From Bacillota bacterium (lineage in GTDB: Bacteria; Bacillota; Clostridia; Lachnospirales; Lachnospiraceae), in contig JAMPHT010000001.1 in assembly GCA_023663285.1 (NCBI GenBank), positions 62,001-126,000 of the forward strand: DNA of 64,000 nucleotides, read 5' to 3'. The stretch's first letter is position 1, and each line of letters begins with the position of its first letter. Shown here piece after piece: positions 42,232-51,305 of the stretch. A program made the position numbers and the translations under genes. The notes beneath the pieces are model-generated. The model searched no databases, was not told the origin of the DNA, and saw nothing but the letters and a program-made list of their open reading frames with translations.

Positions 42232-43692
42232 CTACACGATACTCTCGCCGCGGACCGACTTTGAAATGCGGTTTGCAGCAAACAGTAAAATAACGCTGAC
42301 AACGGACTTCACCATGCCGACCACCGTGGACAACGGTATATTTCCGTTCTGGATACCCAGATTGTATACATACAGATCCAGCACCTCAATGGTGTTGGTG
42401 TTCATCTGATTTCTGAATACGTAATACTGATCCATGCCGTTGCTTAGGATATTAGCGATGGACATCAGCAGCATGACGCAGTAGGTGGGGATCAGCCCCG
42501 GCAGGGTCACGTGCCACATTCTGGCAAAACGGCCTGCACCGTCCACTGTAGCCGCCTCGTAAAGCTGCTGGTCGATACCGGAGATACCTGCTATGTAAAT
42601 AATGGCGCTCCAGCCGACGCCCTTCCACACGCCCCAGGCCAGCATCTTGATCCAGATATGGGAGCTGCTCATCAGATAGTTGGTGCCTGTGACTCCTTCC
42701 GCCAGGAGGCCCATCTGAGACGCCATGGTATTGACAAAACCGTCCGTGGAGAAAAGTGCAAAAGCGATAGCATATACCAGGACCCAGCTGATGAAGTTGG
42801 GGATGGTGGTAAAGGTCTGCACAAAACGGCGGAACCTTATATTCTTGATCTCATTCAGGAAAATAGCAAAGGCCATGGCAAACCAGCTGGTAGCTATCCC
42901 CAGACCGCTCATGGCAAGAGTGTTGCGCAGCACCCGCACCACATCGGCCCTTGTGGCCTCGCTCTGGAAGAGGGAGGTAAACCACCGGAAGCCCACGAAA
43001 TTATCCATTGACAGCGTACCGCCCGCGGAATAATCAAAGAACGCATATCTCCAGCCCCACAGCGGCAGATAGCTGAACACGAAGCACAGCGCCGCAAAAG
43101 GCAGGAACATCAGAAACAGCTTGAATTTCGATTCCATCTCATACTTGCTGTCCGCCTCCGGCTTCGGCAGCATAAGCTGAATCACCACGGAGACCGCCAG
43201 TATCACCACTGCTAAGACCGCGTATACGATAAAGCCCTTGGGAAACATGGGACCCACTCTCTTGGCCTCGCTTACCCCCTGTATCTGAAGATAAGATACA
43301 TAGATCAGTACAAGACCCAGTATCTGGCCCGCACTGCCGCCCAGGGAGAAGAGATTGCCCAGCCTCTTGAATTTCAGGTTGCCCAGAGACATACAGCCCC
43401 CTGCGCCTGCCGCCGCAATGCCCAGCAGCATGATCAGGGACGCCACAAACAGCAGGATGATGATCCCTTCGTCAAGCCAGCCTCTGGAAAAGGCTCTCCT
43501 CATCTCACCTGTCAGGCTGCCGTAGGAGATACCCGATGTGAACAGGGAAAGGTTCTTATTGATCATGGTACAGATCCTTGACGGGCTTGCCGCGGGGAAA
43601 AAGATAAGAGCCGCCGCGAGAAGAATCGCTATGCGCTGTAGGATATAGATCTTATCAGCGCTTTTTTCCTTTCTGGATTTTTCCTCTCTCAT
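42232..43692 (-). CDS. Carbohydrate ABC transporter permease (LplB/YteP-like) with long N-terminal extension
   Basis: 486 residues from ATG 43692 (GGAGGGTGTA upstream). The last 300 residues are a normal permease with EAA loop EAATVDGAGRFARMWHVTLPGLIP. The first 190 residues add about four further hydrophobic segments (ILLAAALIFFPAA, IIILLFVASLIMLLG, ILGLVLIYVSYL, FIVYAVLAVVILAVSVV) before the usual KFKLFLMFLPFAALCFVFSYLPLWGW start. The extension is not part of ordinary YteP-like permeases. It may sense or stabilise the complex, or be a fused small membrane protein. Confidence 0.83.
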   Translation of the reverse strand: MREEKSRKEKSADKIYILQRIAILLAAALIFFPAASPSRICTMINKNLSLFTSGISYGSLTGEMRRAFSRGWLDEGIIILLFVASLIMLLGIAAAGAGGCMSLGNLKFKRLGNLFSLGGSAGQILGLVLIYVSYLQIQGVSEAKRVGPMFPKGFIVYAVLAVVILAVSVVIQLMLPKPEADSKYEMESKFKLFLMFLPFAALCFVFSYLPLWGWRYAFFDYSAGGTLSMDNFVGFRWFTSLFQSEATRADVVRVLRNTLAMSGLGIATSWFAMAFAIFLNEIKNIRFRRFVQTFTTIPNFISWVLVYAIAFALFSTDGFVNTMASQMGLLAEGVTGTNYLMSSSHIWIKMLAWGVWKGVGWSAIIYIAGISGIDQQLYEAATVDGAGRFARMWHVTLPGLIPTYCVMLLMSIANILSNGMDQYYVFRNQMNTNTIEVLDLYVYNLGIQNGNIPLSTVVGMVKSVVSVILLFAANRISKSVRGESIV

Positions 43693-43759
43693 TACACCCT
43701 CCATTGATAGCCGAAGCAGACATACCCCGTTCGGGATATGTCTGCCCGACTTTTATTGC

Positions 43760-45589
43760 TTATTTATCGCTCTTTTTCTTCTTGGAAAGGACTACAGCCA
43801 CCACTGCGATCACAGCGATCACTACTACTACGATCACTACGATGACCACAGGGGATACGCCGCCCTCAGAACCGCTGTTCTCCGCGGGTGCGGGCGTATC
43901 TGCAGGAGCCGCGTCGGGTGTTTCGGGAGCCGCAGGCTCTTCCGCACTTGCAGACGCATTGTCATAGGCAAAACCGGATACGGTAAATGTCATCTTCATG
44001 GCAGTGGGAGGAACCTGATAATAACCGATCTCCTTCACGTTGTCATTCCAGATATTCTGAACCAGCATATTGATATAGTTCACAGAATCAGGGCTCAAGA
44101 TAGGCGCAATGGTCACATCCCTCCCGTCGATATCCAACTTGATATCAGAAATCGTGATCTCTCCGGTATTGGGGATATCGGTGGAAAGGAAGAGCAGGTT
44201 GAAGTAATCCTGAGAGTCAAAGTCACCGCTCAGATCCATGCCCTCCACAGAAACGGTATATGTACCGTTACCTGCGATCACCGCATCGGTAAAGGTGCCG
44301 GGCCTTACAACGGCATTGTTCTCACTGTCCCATCCGGTGATCTGGTTAAAGTACTCTGTCTCACGTCCGTAAGTCTCATCATCAAAAGCATTACGGAAAG
44401 AATAGGTAGGGGTCTGAAGTCCGAAATACGCATGGTACTCGCCGTTTAAGTCAAGGCTGGGCACTTCAGTCGCCGCAGGCTCTTCTCCTGCTTCCGCCGC
44501 GCTTCCCACGCCTGCCACGGTAAAGGTGACCTCGATAGTGGTAACTCCAGTGCGCGCTTCTGCCGCGATCAGCTTTGCAGTCGCATCCATTACGCTGCCC
44601 TCTGCCACACGCTGATCCAGGTGATTGTCATCCCCTGCAGTGGCAGCATCGTCAGGGCTGTTGTACTCATTGTACAGATTTACACGGGTAGTCACACCGC
44701 CGCCGTCTGCGGAACAGGTGTAGCTGGAGCCCTGCAGCTCCGCTTCCTCGCCGTTGAGCTTGATACTGTCTATGGTGATGGTGTAAGCAGTGCCCAGCAG
44801 CAGCTCGCCGTTCTCTATCTCCAGCGCATTGAACTCGCCCATGTCCAAAGCCTCTGCTGCAGTCATGGAAACAGTATAGGTGCCGTCGCCGGTGATCTCT
44901 GCGTCAACATACTCCGCCTCAAACGCGCTCCAGTCACCCTTGTTGATATTCAGATGAGCCATAGCAGGCCCTTCCGCGGTGGGTGTCTCCCCTGCAGCAG
45001 CTGCGCCGCCCTGGGTTCCGAAGCCGGATACGGTGAAGGCTACCTCCAGGGTAGAGACCCCTGCTCTGGCATCCTTGTCGATCAGCGTTGCAGTTGCGTC
45101 CATTACGCTGCCTTCCGCCACACGCTGATCCGCATGCTTGTCATCCCCTGCAGTCGCAGTATCGTCAGGGGCGTTATACTCATTGTACAGATTTACACGG
45201 GTGGTCACGCCGCCGCCGTCTGCGGAGCAGGTATAGCTGGCTCCCTGCAGCGCCGCTTCCTCGCCGTTGATCTTGATGCTGTCAACAGTGATCACGCAGC
45301 CCGTTCCCAGAACAGTCTCTCCGTTTACGACCTCCAGGGCGTTGAACTCGCCCATGTCCACCGGCTCTGCGGCAGTCATGCTGACCGTATAGGAACCGTC
45401 GCCGGTGATTGTTGTATTGGTGTACTCCGCATCGAAGTCACTCCAATCGCTTTTGTTGATGTTGAGGTAAGCCGTACCGTCTTCCAGCGCCGAAGCGTCC
45501 TGCCCTGCCTGTACAGGCATTGCAGCAAGCCCTGAAAACGCAAGCGCGAAAGCAAATACGGAAGCTAACACCTTTTTCAACTTTTTCAT
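43760..45589 (-). CDS. Membrane-anchored surface protein with repeated beta-domain, putative glycan-binding
   Basis: 609 residues. A signal peptide ending at PVQAG is followed by two closely similar units of about 165 residues (roughly 38-195 and 212-372). Each carries EITGDGTYTVSMTAAE-like, MGEFNALE, LNGEEAxLQGxSYTCSADG and GVTTRVNLYNEYN stretches. A third, divergent unit (about 385-540) keeps GNGTYTVSVEG and the terminal TFTVSGF. A Pro/Ala/Glu-rich stalk leads to one C-terminal membrane segment (about 583-603) and a KKKKSDK cytoplasmic tail; no sortase motif. The same unit ends the GH5 lipoprotein, so this looks like a non-catalytic polysaccharide-capturing protein of the locus. It has its own AGGAGG-preceded start after a terminator. 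Confidence 0.75.
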   Translation of the reverse strand: MKKLKKVLASVFAFALAFSGLAAMPVQAGQDASALEDGTAYLNINKSDWSDFDAEYTNTTITGDGSYTVSMTAAEPVDMGEFNALEVVNGETVLGTGCVITVDSIKINGEEAALQGASYTCSADGGGVTTRVNLYNEYNAPDDTATAGDDKHADQRVAEGSVMDATATLIDKDARAGVSTLEVAFTVSGFGTQGGAAAAGETPTAEGPAMAHLNINKGDWSAFEAEYVDAEITGDGTYTVSMTAAEALDMGEFNALEIENGELLLGTAYTITIDSIKLNGEEAELQGSSYTCSADGGGVTTRVNLYNEYNSPDDAATAGDDNHLDQRVAEGSVMDATAKLIAAEARTGVTTIEVTFTVAGVGSAAEAGEEPAATEVPSLDLNGEYHAYFGLQTPTYSFRNAFDDETYGRETEYFNQITGWDSENNAVVRPGTFTDAVIAGNGTYTVSVEGMDLSGDFDSQDYFNLLFLSTDIPNTGEITISDIKLDIDGRDVTIAPILSPDSVNYINMLVQNIWNDNVKEIGYYQVPPTAMKMTFTVSGFAYDNASASAEEPAAPETPDAAPADTPAPAENSGSEGGVSPVVIVVIVVVVIAVIAVVAVVLSKKKKSDK

Positions 45590-45726
45590 TGCTTTTCCTC
45601 CTGTTTACTGCCCCTGATAAGGGCATTTTTAGTTACAGGAAAAGCTTATAATATTTACTTGGTTAAAAAAACCTTACAAATTAGACATTTTTACTTTAAA
45701 AATTCGACTTTTGAATAAATATGCAC

Positions 45727-45753
45727 AAAAAAACAGGCTTCTATCAGCCTGTT
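45727..45753 (-). terminator. Intrinsic terminator after the YesM-like kinase
   Basis: 8-bp stem AACAGGCT/AGCCTGTT (45732-45739 with 45746-45753) with seven T on the minus strand (45733-45727). It separates the GH74/kinase transcript from the anchored-protein/transporter transcript. The remaining 185-base gap is AT-rich and should hold the second promoter, though I could not pick hexamers with confidence. Confidence 0.75.
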
Positions 45754-45774
45754 TTTGTTCTCATTTCCGTTTTT

Positions 45775-47541
45775 TCAGGTCAAAATCGGCAATTTAATCG
45801 TCACAATGGTGCCTTTTCCGACCTGACTCTCCACAGTAACGCCGTAGCTGTCGCCGTACTTCAGCCTGATCCGCTGGTTCACATTGCATATCCCGATATG
45901 CTCTCTGTCCAGGCTGTCAAAATCGTTCAACATCCGCCGAACCTCCGCCAGCTTCGCCTCGTCCATGCCGCAGCCGTTGTCCTCCACGGTGATGCTCAAG
46001 CAGTTTCCCGCCTCCGCCCGGATGCGGATGATACCTCCGCTCTCCTTTGCCTCCAGCCCGTGTACATATGCGTTTTCCACAAAGGGCTGGATCAGCAGCG
46101 GCATGATCGCCAGCTTCTCCGTCTGCTCCCCTGCCATGATCTCATAGCGGATCCTGTCATGGAACCGGTAATCCTGTATCTTCAGATAATATTCCACCAG
46201 CTGCAGCTCGGAGCCCAGAGTCTGGAGGCTGTCCGCCGCCTGAATGTTCCGGCGCATCAGCTTTGCCAGCATCTTCGTCAGCTCTTCTATCTCCGGCTGG
46301 TCGTTGACCCTGGCCTGCATCCGGATGGTCTCCAGGGTATTATACAGAAAGTGGGGATTGATCTGGCTCGCCAGCATCTTAAACTCCACCTCCTTCTGGC
46401 GGGTGTTCAGCTGCTCCTTCTGCACCTGCTCCTGTACCACCCTTTCCATCAGGCCCTGAATATCCTGCACCATGGACTTCAAATCCCGGTGCAGCTCCGC
46501 GATCTCATCCTTTCCCGCCAGCTCGTCGGCTATGTCAAAGTTCCCCGCTGCCGCCCTGTGCATCTCGTCCTTGAAAATATTGACCCTGGCGCTGAAGGAA
46601 TTGGAGAGGATCAGTATCAGCCCCATGGCAATGGCAATGCACAGGAACATGGGGATCAGATTCCCCAAGGCCGTAGCCGCCGCCAGCGCAACGATCTCCT
46701 TATAGGGGCGCAGGCTCACAATGGTATAAAAATCCTCACAGTAGGCGGGTTTTATTTTTACAAAGGAGAGAAGGTAATCCGCCCCCTGATAGGTCACTCT
46801 GTCGGAAAAGGAGTCCGCGTCATTTTCTGACAGCAGCGTCAGAATCTCGGCCTGATCCGCATTCCCGGCGTTGCTGTGAAGCACCGTGGTATTGTTGTAG
46901 ACAAACAGCGTGTCCACCTCCCGCTCCATGATGGGAAGCTCGGTGCGCTTGTTCTGCATCTGGATCACCACCACCCCCATGCGCTCCATGTCCGACGTGT
47001 ACAGCACGCGGGAGAGCTTCAGACATTTTTTGCCTGTTATGGCGTCCGAGTCGTAGGACCAGTAGGGCGCGCCCTCCCGCCGTATCGTCTCCGTATACCC
47101 CGCGTCCTTCTTCACCTCCGCGTCGGCATAGACAAAATACTCGTTGCTGGAGATCGTGGAATTATAGGTATACACCGTGATGCCCGCTATCTCCTGATAA
47201 TAATATCTGAGATAATTGGCAATGGTATCATAGCTTCGGTAATCCTCCAGCACCTCCTCATAGCTCCCGTACCGGGTAAAAGCAATATGCTCAATGCTTT
47301 CGTCAAAATACAGACGCTTGGAGATATCCTCTATCACCGTGATGCTCTCGCCGACAGAGTCCGCGATCCGGGAAAGCTCGTCCTTCACACCCTCCTTTTC
47401 CTGTTCGATCATGATGCTGCGGACGGAGGTGTACATATACACATCCGCCAACAGCATGGGCAGCACGCCGCCGATCAGATAAAACAGGAACATTCTCTCC
47501 CGCAGCCTTATATTTGCAAAAAGTTTTTTAAGCCTGCTCAT
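45775..47541 (-). CDS. YesM-like sensor histidine kinase
   Basis: 588 residues from ATG 47541, whose ATGA overlaps the stop of the GH74 gene. A first membrane segment (FLFYLIGGVLPMLLADVYM), an extracellular sensor of about 250 residues and a second segment (LIPMFLCIAIAMGLILIL) are followed by HAMP. The kinase core has the phospho-acceptor His in ASQINPHFLYNTLETI, N-box PFVENAYVHGLE and G-box VEDNGCGMDE. This His-kinase/HATPase arrangement is the YesM/LytS-like type that pairs with YesN regulators, here the one at 33587-35140. The signal is likely an extracellular sugar or the substrate-loaded binding protein. Confidence 0.88.
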   Translation of the reverse strand: MSRLKKLFANIRLRERMFLFYLIGGVLPMLLADVYMYTSVRSIMIEQEKEGVKDELSRIADSVGESITVIEDISKRLYFDESIEHIAFTRYGSYEEVLEDYRSYDTIANYLRYYYQEIAGITVYTYNSTISSNEYFVYADAEVKKDAGYTETIRREGAPYWSYDSDAITGKKCLKLSRVLYTSDMERMGVVVIQMQNKRTELPIMEREVDTLFVYNNTTVLHSNAGNADQAEILTLLSENDADSFSDRVTYQGADYLLSFVKIKPAYCEDFYTIVSLRPYKEIVALAAATALGNLIPMFLCIAIAMGLILILSNSFSARVNIFKDEMHRAAAGNFDIADELAGKDEIAELHRDLKSMVQDIQGLMERVVQEQVQKEQLNTRQKEVEFKMLASQINPHFLYNTLETIRMQARVNDQPEIEELTKMLAKLMRRNIQAADSLQTLGSELQLVEYYLKIQDYRFHDRIRYEIMAGEQTEKLAIMPLLIQPFVENAYVHGLEAKESGGIIRIRAEAGNCLSITVEDNGCGMDEAKLAEVRRMLNDFDSLDREHIGICNVNQRIRLKYGDSYGVTVESQVGKGTIVTIKLPILT

Positions 47542-49940
47542 AGCTCGAAGCATCCCCCGGCCGCCGTCGGCCAAACGGCCTGCTGTCCGTATTTTATGCC
47601 GTTCGATCCCGTCGCCAGATAAAATCTGCCAAAGGTCCTGCAGTCGCCGTCGATACTGTTGATCTCCCCGAACATCTGTCTGTCCGTGTTCAGGCGCTCA
47701 TAGGAGCCGCCCTGGTCCAGGGTGCGGTAAAAGCCATACTCTCCGTCTATGACGCCGTTGAAATAGATCGCCTTGGGTTCCGTGTAATAATCCCCGCCCG
47801 GCCTGCCCAGCCCCAGCCCCATACGGTACACTGTGACGCCGGGGGCGGTGATGCGGGTCAGGCTGACGCCGTTCCTGTCATATACAAGCTTCCACAGCCC
47901 TTCCGCCCCTATGGCCAGATAGAACACGCCGCTTTTGCCTGTCTCACCCCGCACCTCTGTCTTGTTGGCGCAGTCGATCAGGCCGAAATCGATCTTTGGA
48001 AACTCCGTCGGCAGCTCATACTCCCTGTAGGTCTTTCCTCCGTCGTGGCTGATATAAAAGTCCGACGCCCCGCCGAAGCCGTAAAACAGGCTGCTGTCCG
48101 TCCTGTCGGAAAAGACCTTTACATTGCCCCCGACTTTAAGTCCGCCTGCCCTGTCATACACCTTGCAGCAGGAAAAGCTCCTTCCCCCGTCCTGACTGAC
48201 GATCAGCCGTCGGACGGGCAGCTCTATCCCATCCGCCACAGCCCAGACGATATTCCGGCAGTCGGGGGACATGGCCACCCAGCCGGAATTCACATTGGGA
48301 CGCTCAATGCCCTTAAGCGCCTCATCCAAATCCTCTGTCAGGCCAAAGGGCATGGCCAGACGCTCGAAGGTCCTGCCCTGATCCTGGGATAAGATCAATC
48401 CCCCAAGGGTCTTGCCCGTCCAGTTGCCTCTGGGCGTCACCACCAGACATTCCGGCCTCTCGTCGGAAAAATCCGCGTTGATACAGGTAATGTAGCGGTT
48501 GCCCTCCCCGTCCGCAAAGGAATTATCGCAGGGCCTGTCCAAATCCTCAAAGGCAAAGCCCCCCAGATCTCCCAGAATATCCAGCACCTGCACCCTGCCC
48601 TTCGGCATACTGTATACATTCAGATGTACCGTCTCCTCGATACCGTCGCACCAGTCCGTAAAGCTGCAGACCTCCGCCTTCAGATTCCGGGTGCGAAACA
48701 CCCCCGTACCGGAATTGAACCATGCCTCGTTGTCGTCAAAGGGATCGATCTTGATATCGCTGAGCCAGTGTATCAGGGAGTGTCCCCCGTTACATTCGGG
48801 ACGCATATAAGGGGCCCGGAAGGATATTTCCCCCTCCTCCAGATCGTACAGCACCTGCCGCCAGGTCTTTCCGTGATCCATGGAAAGGAATACGCTGTCC
48901 CCATCGTCCTTCACAATGGTGGTGGCAACCAGCATCCCCGGCGTCTGCCCGGACACGCTGACGCCGGAAAATCCATAGTCCAGAATATCCCCCTTTCGGA
49001 TATTCTCCTGTCCCACACCTGTCACCGCCGAAGCGCTGCCGGGAGTGATATCCTCCATGGCTCCAAGGCGCAGCCCCCCAGGCTGCCCCTCTCCCCCCTG
49101 CTTCACAATGGGGTATCTGACCACATGGCCGTCAATGGTATCCCCGGAATCGCAGCTGTAGCCGTTCTCCAGCACGTAGGAGCGTCTGCCTGTGGAAGCA
49201 AAGGTGACATATACATATTTCTCATCCGCGGCCCAGCGCTGTGCCACAAGGCCGTTCAGCCTGCAGCCCCCAATGATATGGCTCTCCGGCTGTTCCAGCT
49301 CCTCAAAGCTCTCTCCGCCGTCATAGGATATATACAGGCTGTGGCCCCGCATGGGGGCCTCCTCCCCGCTCCTTCCGCCGGCCTTTACGATGCCCGTCAC
49401 ACCCGCGCTGCCTACCAGCAGGCTTCCCTGCAGCAGGGTCACAAAGGTAAGATAGTTTTCCGACATAGCTGTCAGTTTCTCCCAGCTATGCCCTCTGTCA
49501 CAGCTCTTCCACAGGCCCTCCTGCTGGGAAGCATAATAAAGAGTATCTCCCTTCACGCAAAGTCTCTCCCCTGTCCCACGGCCGTTCAGATTGCCGTGGA
49601 CCAGCACCGGAAGCCTTTCATAGGTAAAGCTCCCGCCATAGTCCTCCGACGCCGCCAGCACGCCGGCGGCCGGACTGTTGACGCCGCAGGCAATATAAAG
49701 GCTGCCCGGCTTTTCCTCGTCTATCGCCATGGCAATGGGAAAGGTCTCGCTCAAGTCTTTCATTGTCACATGAGGGATCAGGCTGATCCAGCGCTGCTCT
49801 TTCGGATCGAAGCGGTAAGCGCCGCCGATATCCGTCCTGATATACAGTACGCCCCTTTCCCGCCTGGAATAAAGGAAGCCTGTGACATAGCCGCCTCCCG
49901 GAATCGGCAGATTGCGATATTCATAAGGTATTTGTTTCAT
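47538..49940 (-). CDS. GH74-like xyloglucanase/oligoxyloglucan hydrolase without signal peptide
   Basis: 800 residues from ATG 49940 (GGAGGGAACAC before it; the frame opens at 50009). It has the two-propeller layout of GH74: GGGYVTGFLYS, RTDIGGAYRFD with the first catalytic Asp, repeated Asp-box turns (SYDGGESF, SMDHGKTW, SQDGGRSF, SHDGGKTY, TLDQGGSY) and a DPFDDNEAW block. No signal peptide or lipobox is seen, so it would act in the cytoplasm on imported oligosaccharides. The GH5 enzyme outside and this enzyme inside fit a xyloglucan or beta-glucan pathway. No xylosidase, galactosidase or fucosidase is nearby. It is coupled to the kinase by an ATGA overlap. Confidence 0.8.
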   Translation of the reverse strand: MKQIPYEYRNLPIPGGGYVTGFLYSRRERGVLYIRTDIGGAYRFDPKEQRWISLIPHVTMKDLSETFPIAMAIDEEKPGSLYIACGVNSPAAGVLAASEDYGGSFTYERLPVLVHGNLNGRGTGERLCVKGDTLYYASQQEGLWKSCDRGHSWEKLTAMSENYLTFVTLLQGSLLVGSAGVTGIVKAGGRSGEEAPMRGHSLYISYDGGESFEELEQPESHIIGGCRLNGLVAQRWAADEKYVYVTFASTGRRSYVLENGYSCDSGDTIDGHVVRYPIVKQGGEGQPGGLRLGAMEDITPGSASAVTGVGQENIRKGDILDYGFSGVSVSGQTPGMLVATTIVKDDGDSVFLSMDHGKTWRQVLYDLEEGEISFRAPYMRPECNGGHSLIHWLSDIKIDPFDDNEAWFNSGTGVFRTRNLKAEVCSFTDWCDGIEETVHLNVYSMPKGRVQVLDILGDLGGFAFEDLDRPCDNSFADGEGNRYITCINADFSDERPECLVVTPRGNWTGKTLGGLILSQDQGRTFERLAMPFGLTEDLDEALKGIERPNVNSGWVAMSPDCRNIVWAVADGIELPVRRLIVSQDGGRSFSCCKVYDRAGGLKVGGNVKVFSDRTDSSLFYGFGGASDFYISHDGGKTYREYELPTEFPKIDFGLIDCANKTEVRGETGKSGVFYLAIGAEGLWKLVYDRNGVSLTRITAPGVTVYRMGLGLGRPGGDYYTEPKAIYFNGVIDGEYGFYRTLDQGGSYERLNTDRQMFGEINSIDGDCRTFGRFYLATGSNGIKYGQQAVWPTAAGGCFEL

Positions 49941-50089
49941 GTGTTCCCTCCGCTTCCTGAATTTGTTCAGAGTCGGCTGCAAAGCCTTCCATGAACGGTT
50001 GTCATACATTATAAGCGATGGCCCCTGCTTTTTTACCCTGCCGTTGGATAATAAAATGTAATGGCAGCAACCGTTTCATTCTATTTTTG

Positions 50090-50118
50090 ATTAAATATTA
50101 CCGGAATACTAATGTCAA
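50090..50118 (-). promoter_or_regulatory. Promoter of the GH74/kinase operon
   Basis: Minus strand perfect TTGACA (50118-50113), 17 bases, TTTAAT (50095-50090). The leader is about 140 bases and holds no gene. Confidence 0.7.
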
Positions 50119-50217
50119 TATGTAATTTCCAAAAAACAGAAAACCTGTTATGAAGTTATGCAAAAGGGTATCGTCGTATATCAAAACTCTCGCCACGAAG
50201 CTCTATCTCTTCAAGTT

Positions 50218-50610
50218 TCAAAACATGGTTGAATCCTCTAACGTTTTAAACGGCAAGATATAGTATTGAGATTCATGTCCCGACAATATTATCTGGACAC
50301 TATCTTCCATCCATTGGATCTCATATTCGGCTGTATCACCACGTGTAGGAATATCAGCTCTGAATGAGGCACAATAATATTCGTGACTACTATTTTCGCA
50401 AAGTGTCACTTGGATACGATCAAGTGAATAAAAAAACGAGCTGGGTGTGCCCAGTTCCTCTATGAGCAGTACATAATCCCCATCCGGCGAGGTTTCACGG
50501 AGCAGCTCTGTTCTATTTCCACCCGTCCCTTCGCCGAAAGTCCACGTCAAAAGCCGCACTATAACTGCAGATTCAATAATAAGCAGCCTTATCAAAGTCC
50601 TTGTTTTCAT
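50218..50610 (-). CDS. Small membrane-anchored protein, tandem paralogue A
   Basis: 130 residues from ATG 50610 (GGAGGAGTGCAT upstream). One N-terminal membrane segment with Arg-rich start, then about 100 extracytoplasmic residues: LLRETSPDGDYVLLIEE, LCENSSHEYYCASFRADI, YEIQWMEDSVQIILSG, YYILPFKTLEDS. It is clearly a duplicate of the next gene upstream (50707-51120), most alike in the C-terminal half. I do not know the family. It could be a lipid-independent surface or immunity-type protein; nothing in the context settles this. Confidence 0.65.
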   Translation of the reverse strand: MKTRTLIRLLIIESAVIVRLLTWTFGEGTGGNRTELLRETSPDGDYVLLIEELGTPSSFFYSLDRIQVTLCENSSHEYYCASFRADIPTRGDTAEYEIQWMEDSVQIILSGHESQYYILPFKTLEDSTMF

Positions 50611-50706
50611 ATGCACTCCTCCGTATAAAGTAAGGTATTGTTTTATGGCCAATTGTACATATATAATATATAAAAGAAAAGCTGTAAAGAAATATAAACA
50701 AAAAAT

Positions 50707-51120
50707 TTAGCGATAGATGCTTTTTGAATCCTCTAACGTTTTAAACGGTAAAATATAGTATTCAGATTCATATCCCGATAAAACGATCTGAACGCCGTCT
50801 TCCATCCATTCGATCTCATATTCATAAGAACCGTTGCGTGTATAAATATCCACTCTGAATGAAGCGCCATAATGATAGTAACAATCATTTTCGCAAAGCA
50901 TTACTTTGATGCTGTCAATTACATGAAAGGAACCGGAAAAGACTATAGAAGGCTTTCCTATCTCCTGTATGAGTAACACGTAATTCCCATCCGGCGATAT
51001 TTCGCGAAGTAACTCCTTTTTATTATTACAAGTCGCAAGCTGGTAAATGATCCACACTAAAAGCGCTACTATTACTGCGAATTCAAAAATAAGTATACCT
51101 TTCAAAATTTTTCTTTTCAT
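50707..51120 (-). CDS. Small membrane-anchored protein, tandem paralogue B
   Basis: 137 residues with one N-terminal membrane segment (GILIFEFAVIVALLVWIIYQL) and an outside domain with LLREISPDGNYVLLIQE, LCENDCYYHYGASFRVDI, YEIEWMEDGVQIVLSG and YYILPFKTLEDS. Sister of 50218-50610. AGGAAG lies before the ATG. Upstream on the minus strand TTGACA (51194-51189) and TATAAT (51173-51168) are present but with only 15 bases between them, so the promoter is probable rather than sure. Confidence 0.65.
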   Translation of the reverse strand: MKRKILKGILIFEFAVIVALLVWIIYQLATCNNKKELLREISPDGNYVLLIQEIGKPSIVFSGSFHVIDSIKVMLCENDCYYHYGASFRVDIYTRNGSYEYEIEWMEDGVQIVLSGYESEYYILPFKTLEDSKSIYR

Positions 51121-51219
51121 AAACGCTTCCTCATATAGCTTACCTAAACATTACAGCATACTATCACATTATACTTTATAAAATACAATGTCAATGTATT
51201 ATTCAATTTATGTCAATTT

Positions 51220-51272
51220 CCGGTTTACAAAATGAACCGGATCCTCTTTTTGTAAAACAGATTTGCAAATCT
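51220..51272. promoter_or_regulatory. Two palindromes upstream of the orphan 180-residue gene
   Basis: CCGGTT-N9-AACCGG (51220-51240), followed after five bases by a T run, and a perfect 14-bp palindrome AGATTTGCAAATCT (51259-51272). Both lie in the 185-base gap before the gene at 51306. They could be operators, or the first a leader hairpin. Confidence 0.4.
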
Positions 51273-51305
51273 ACACATAACCCAAACAACAAGGAGGAAA
51301 AAATT

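Noticed and set aside
48624..49994. 456-codon plus-strand ORF
   Set aside because: Mirror of the GH74 gene, no ribosome site, low-complexity composition.
50060..50090. Catabolite-response (cre) site near the GH74 operon promoter (ATGAAACGGTTGC)
   Set aside because: One base is missing from the TGNAANCG core, so it does not fit the consensus.
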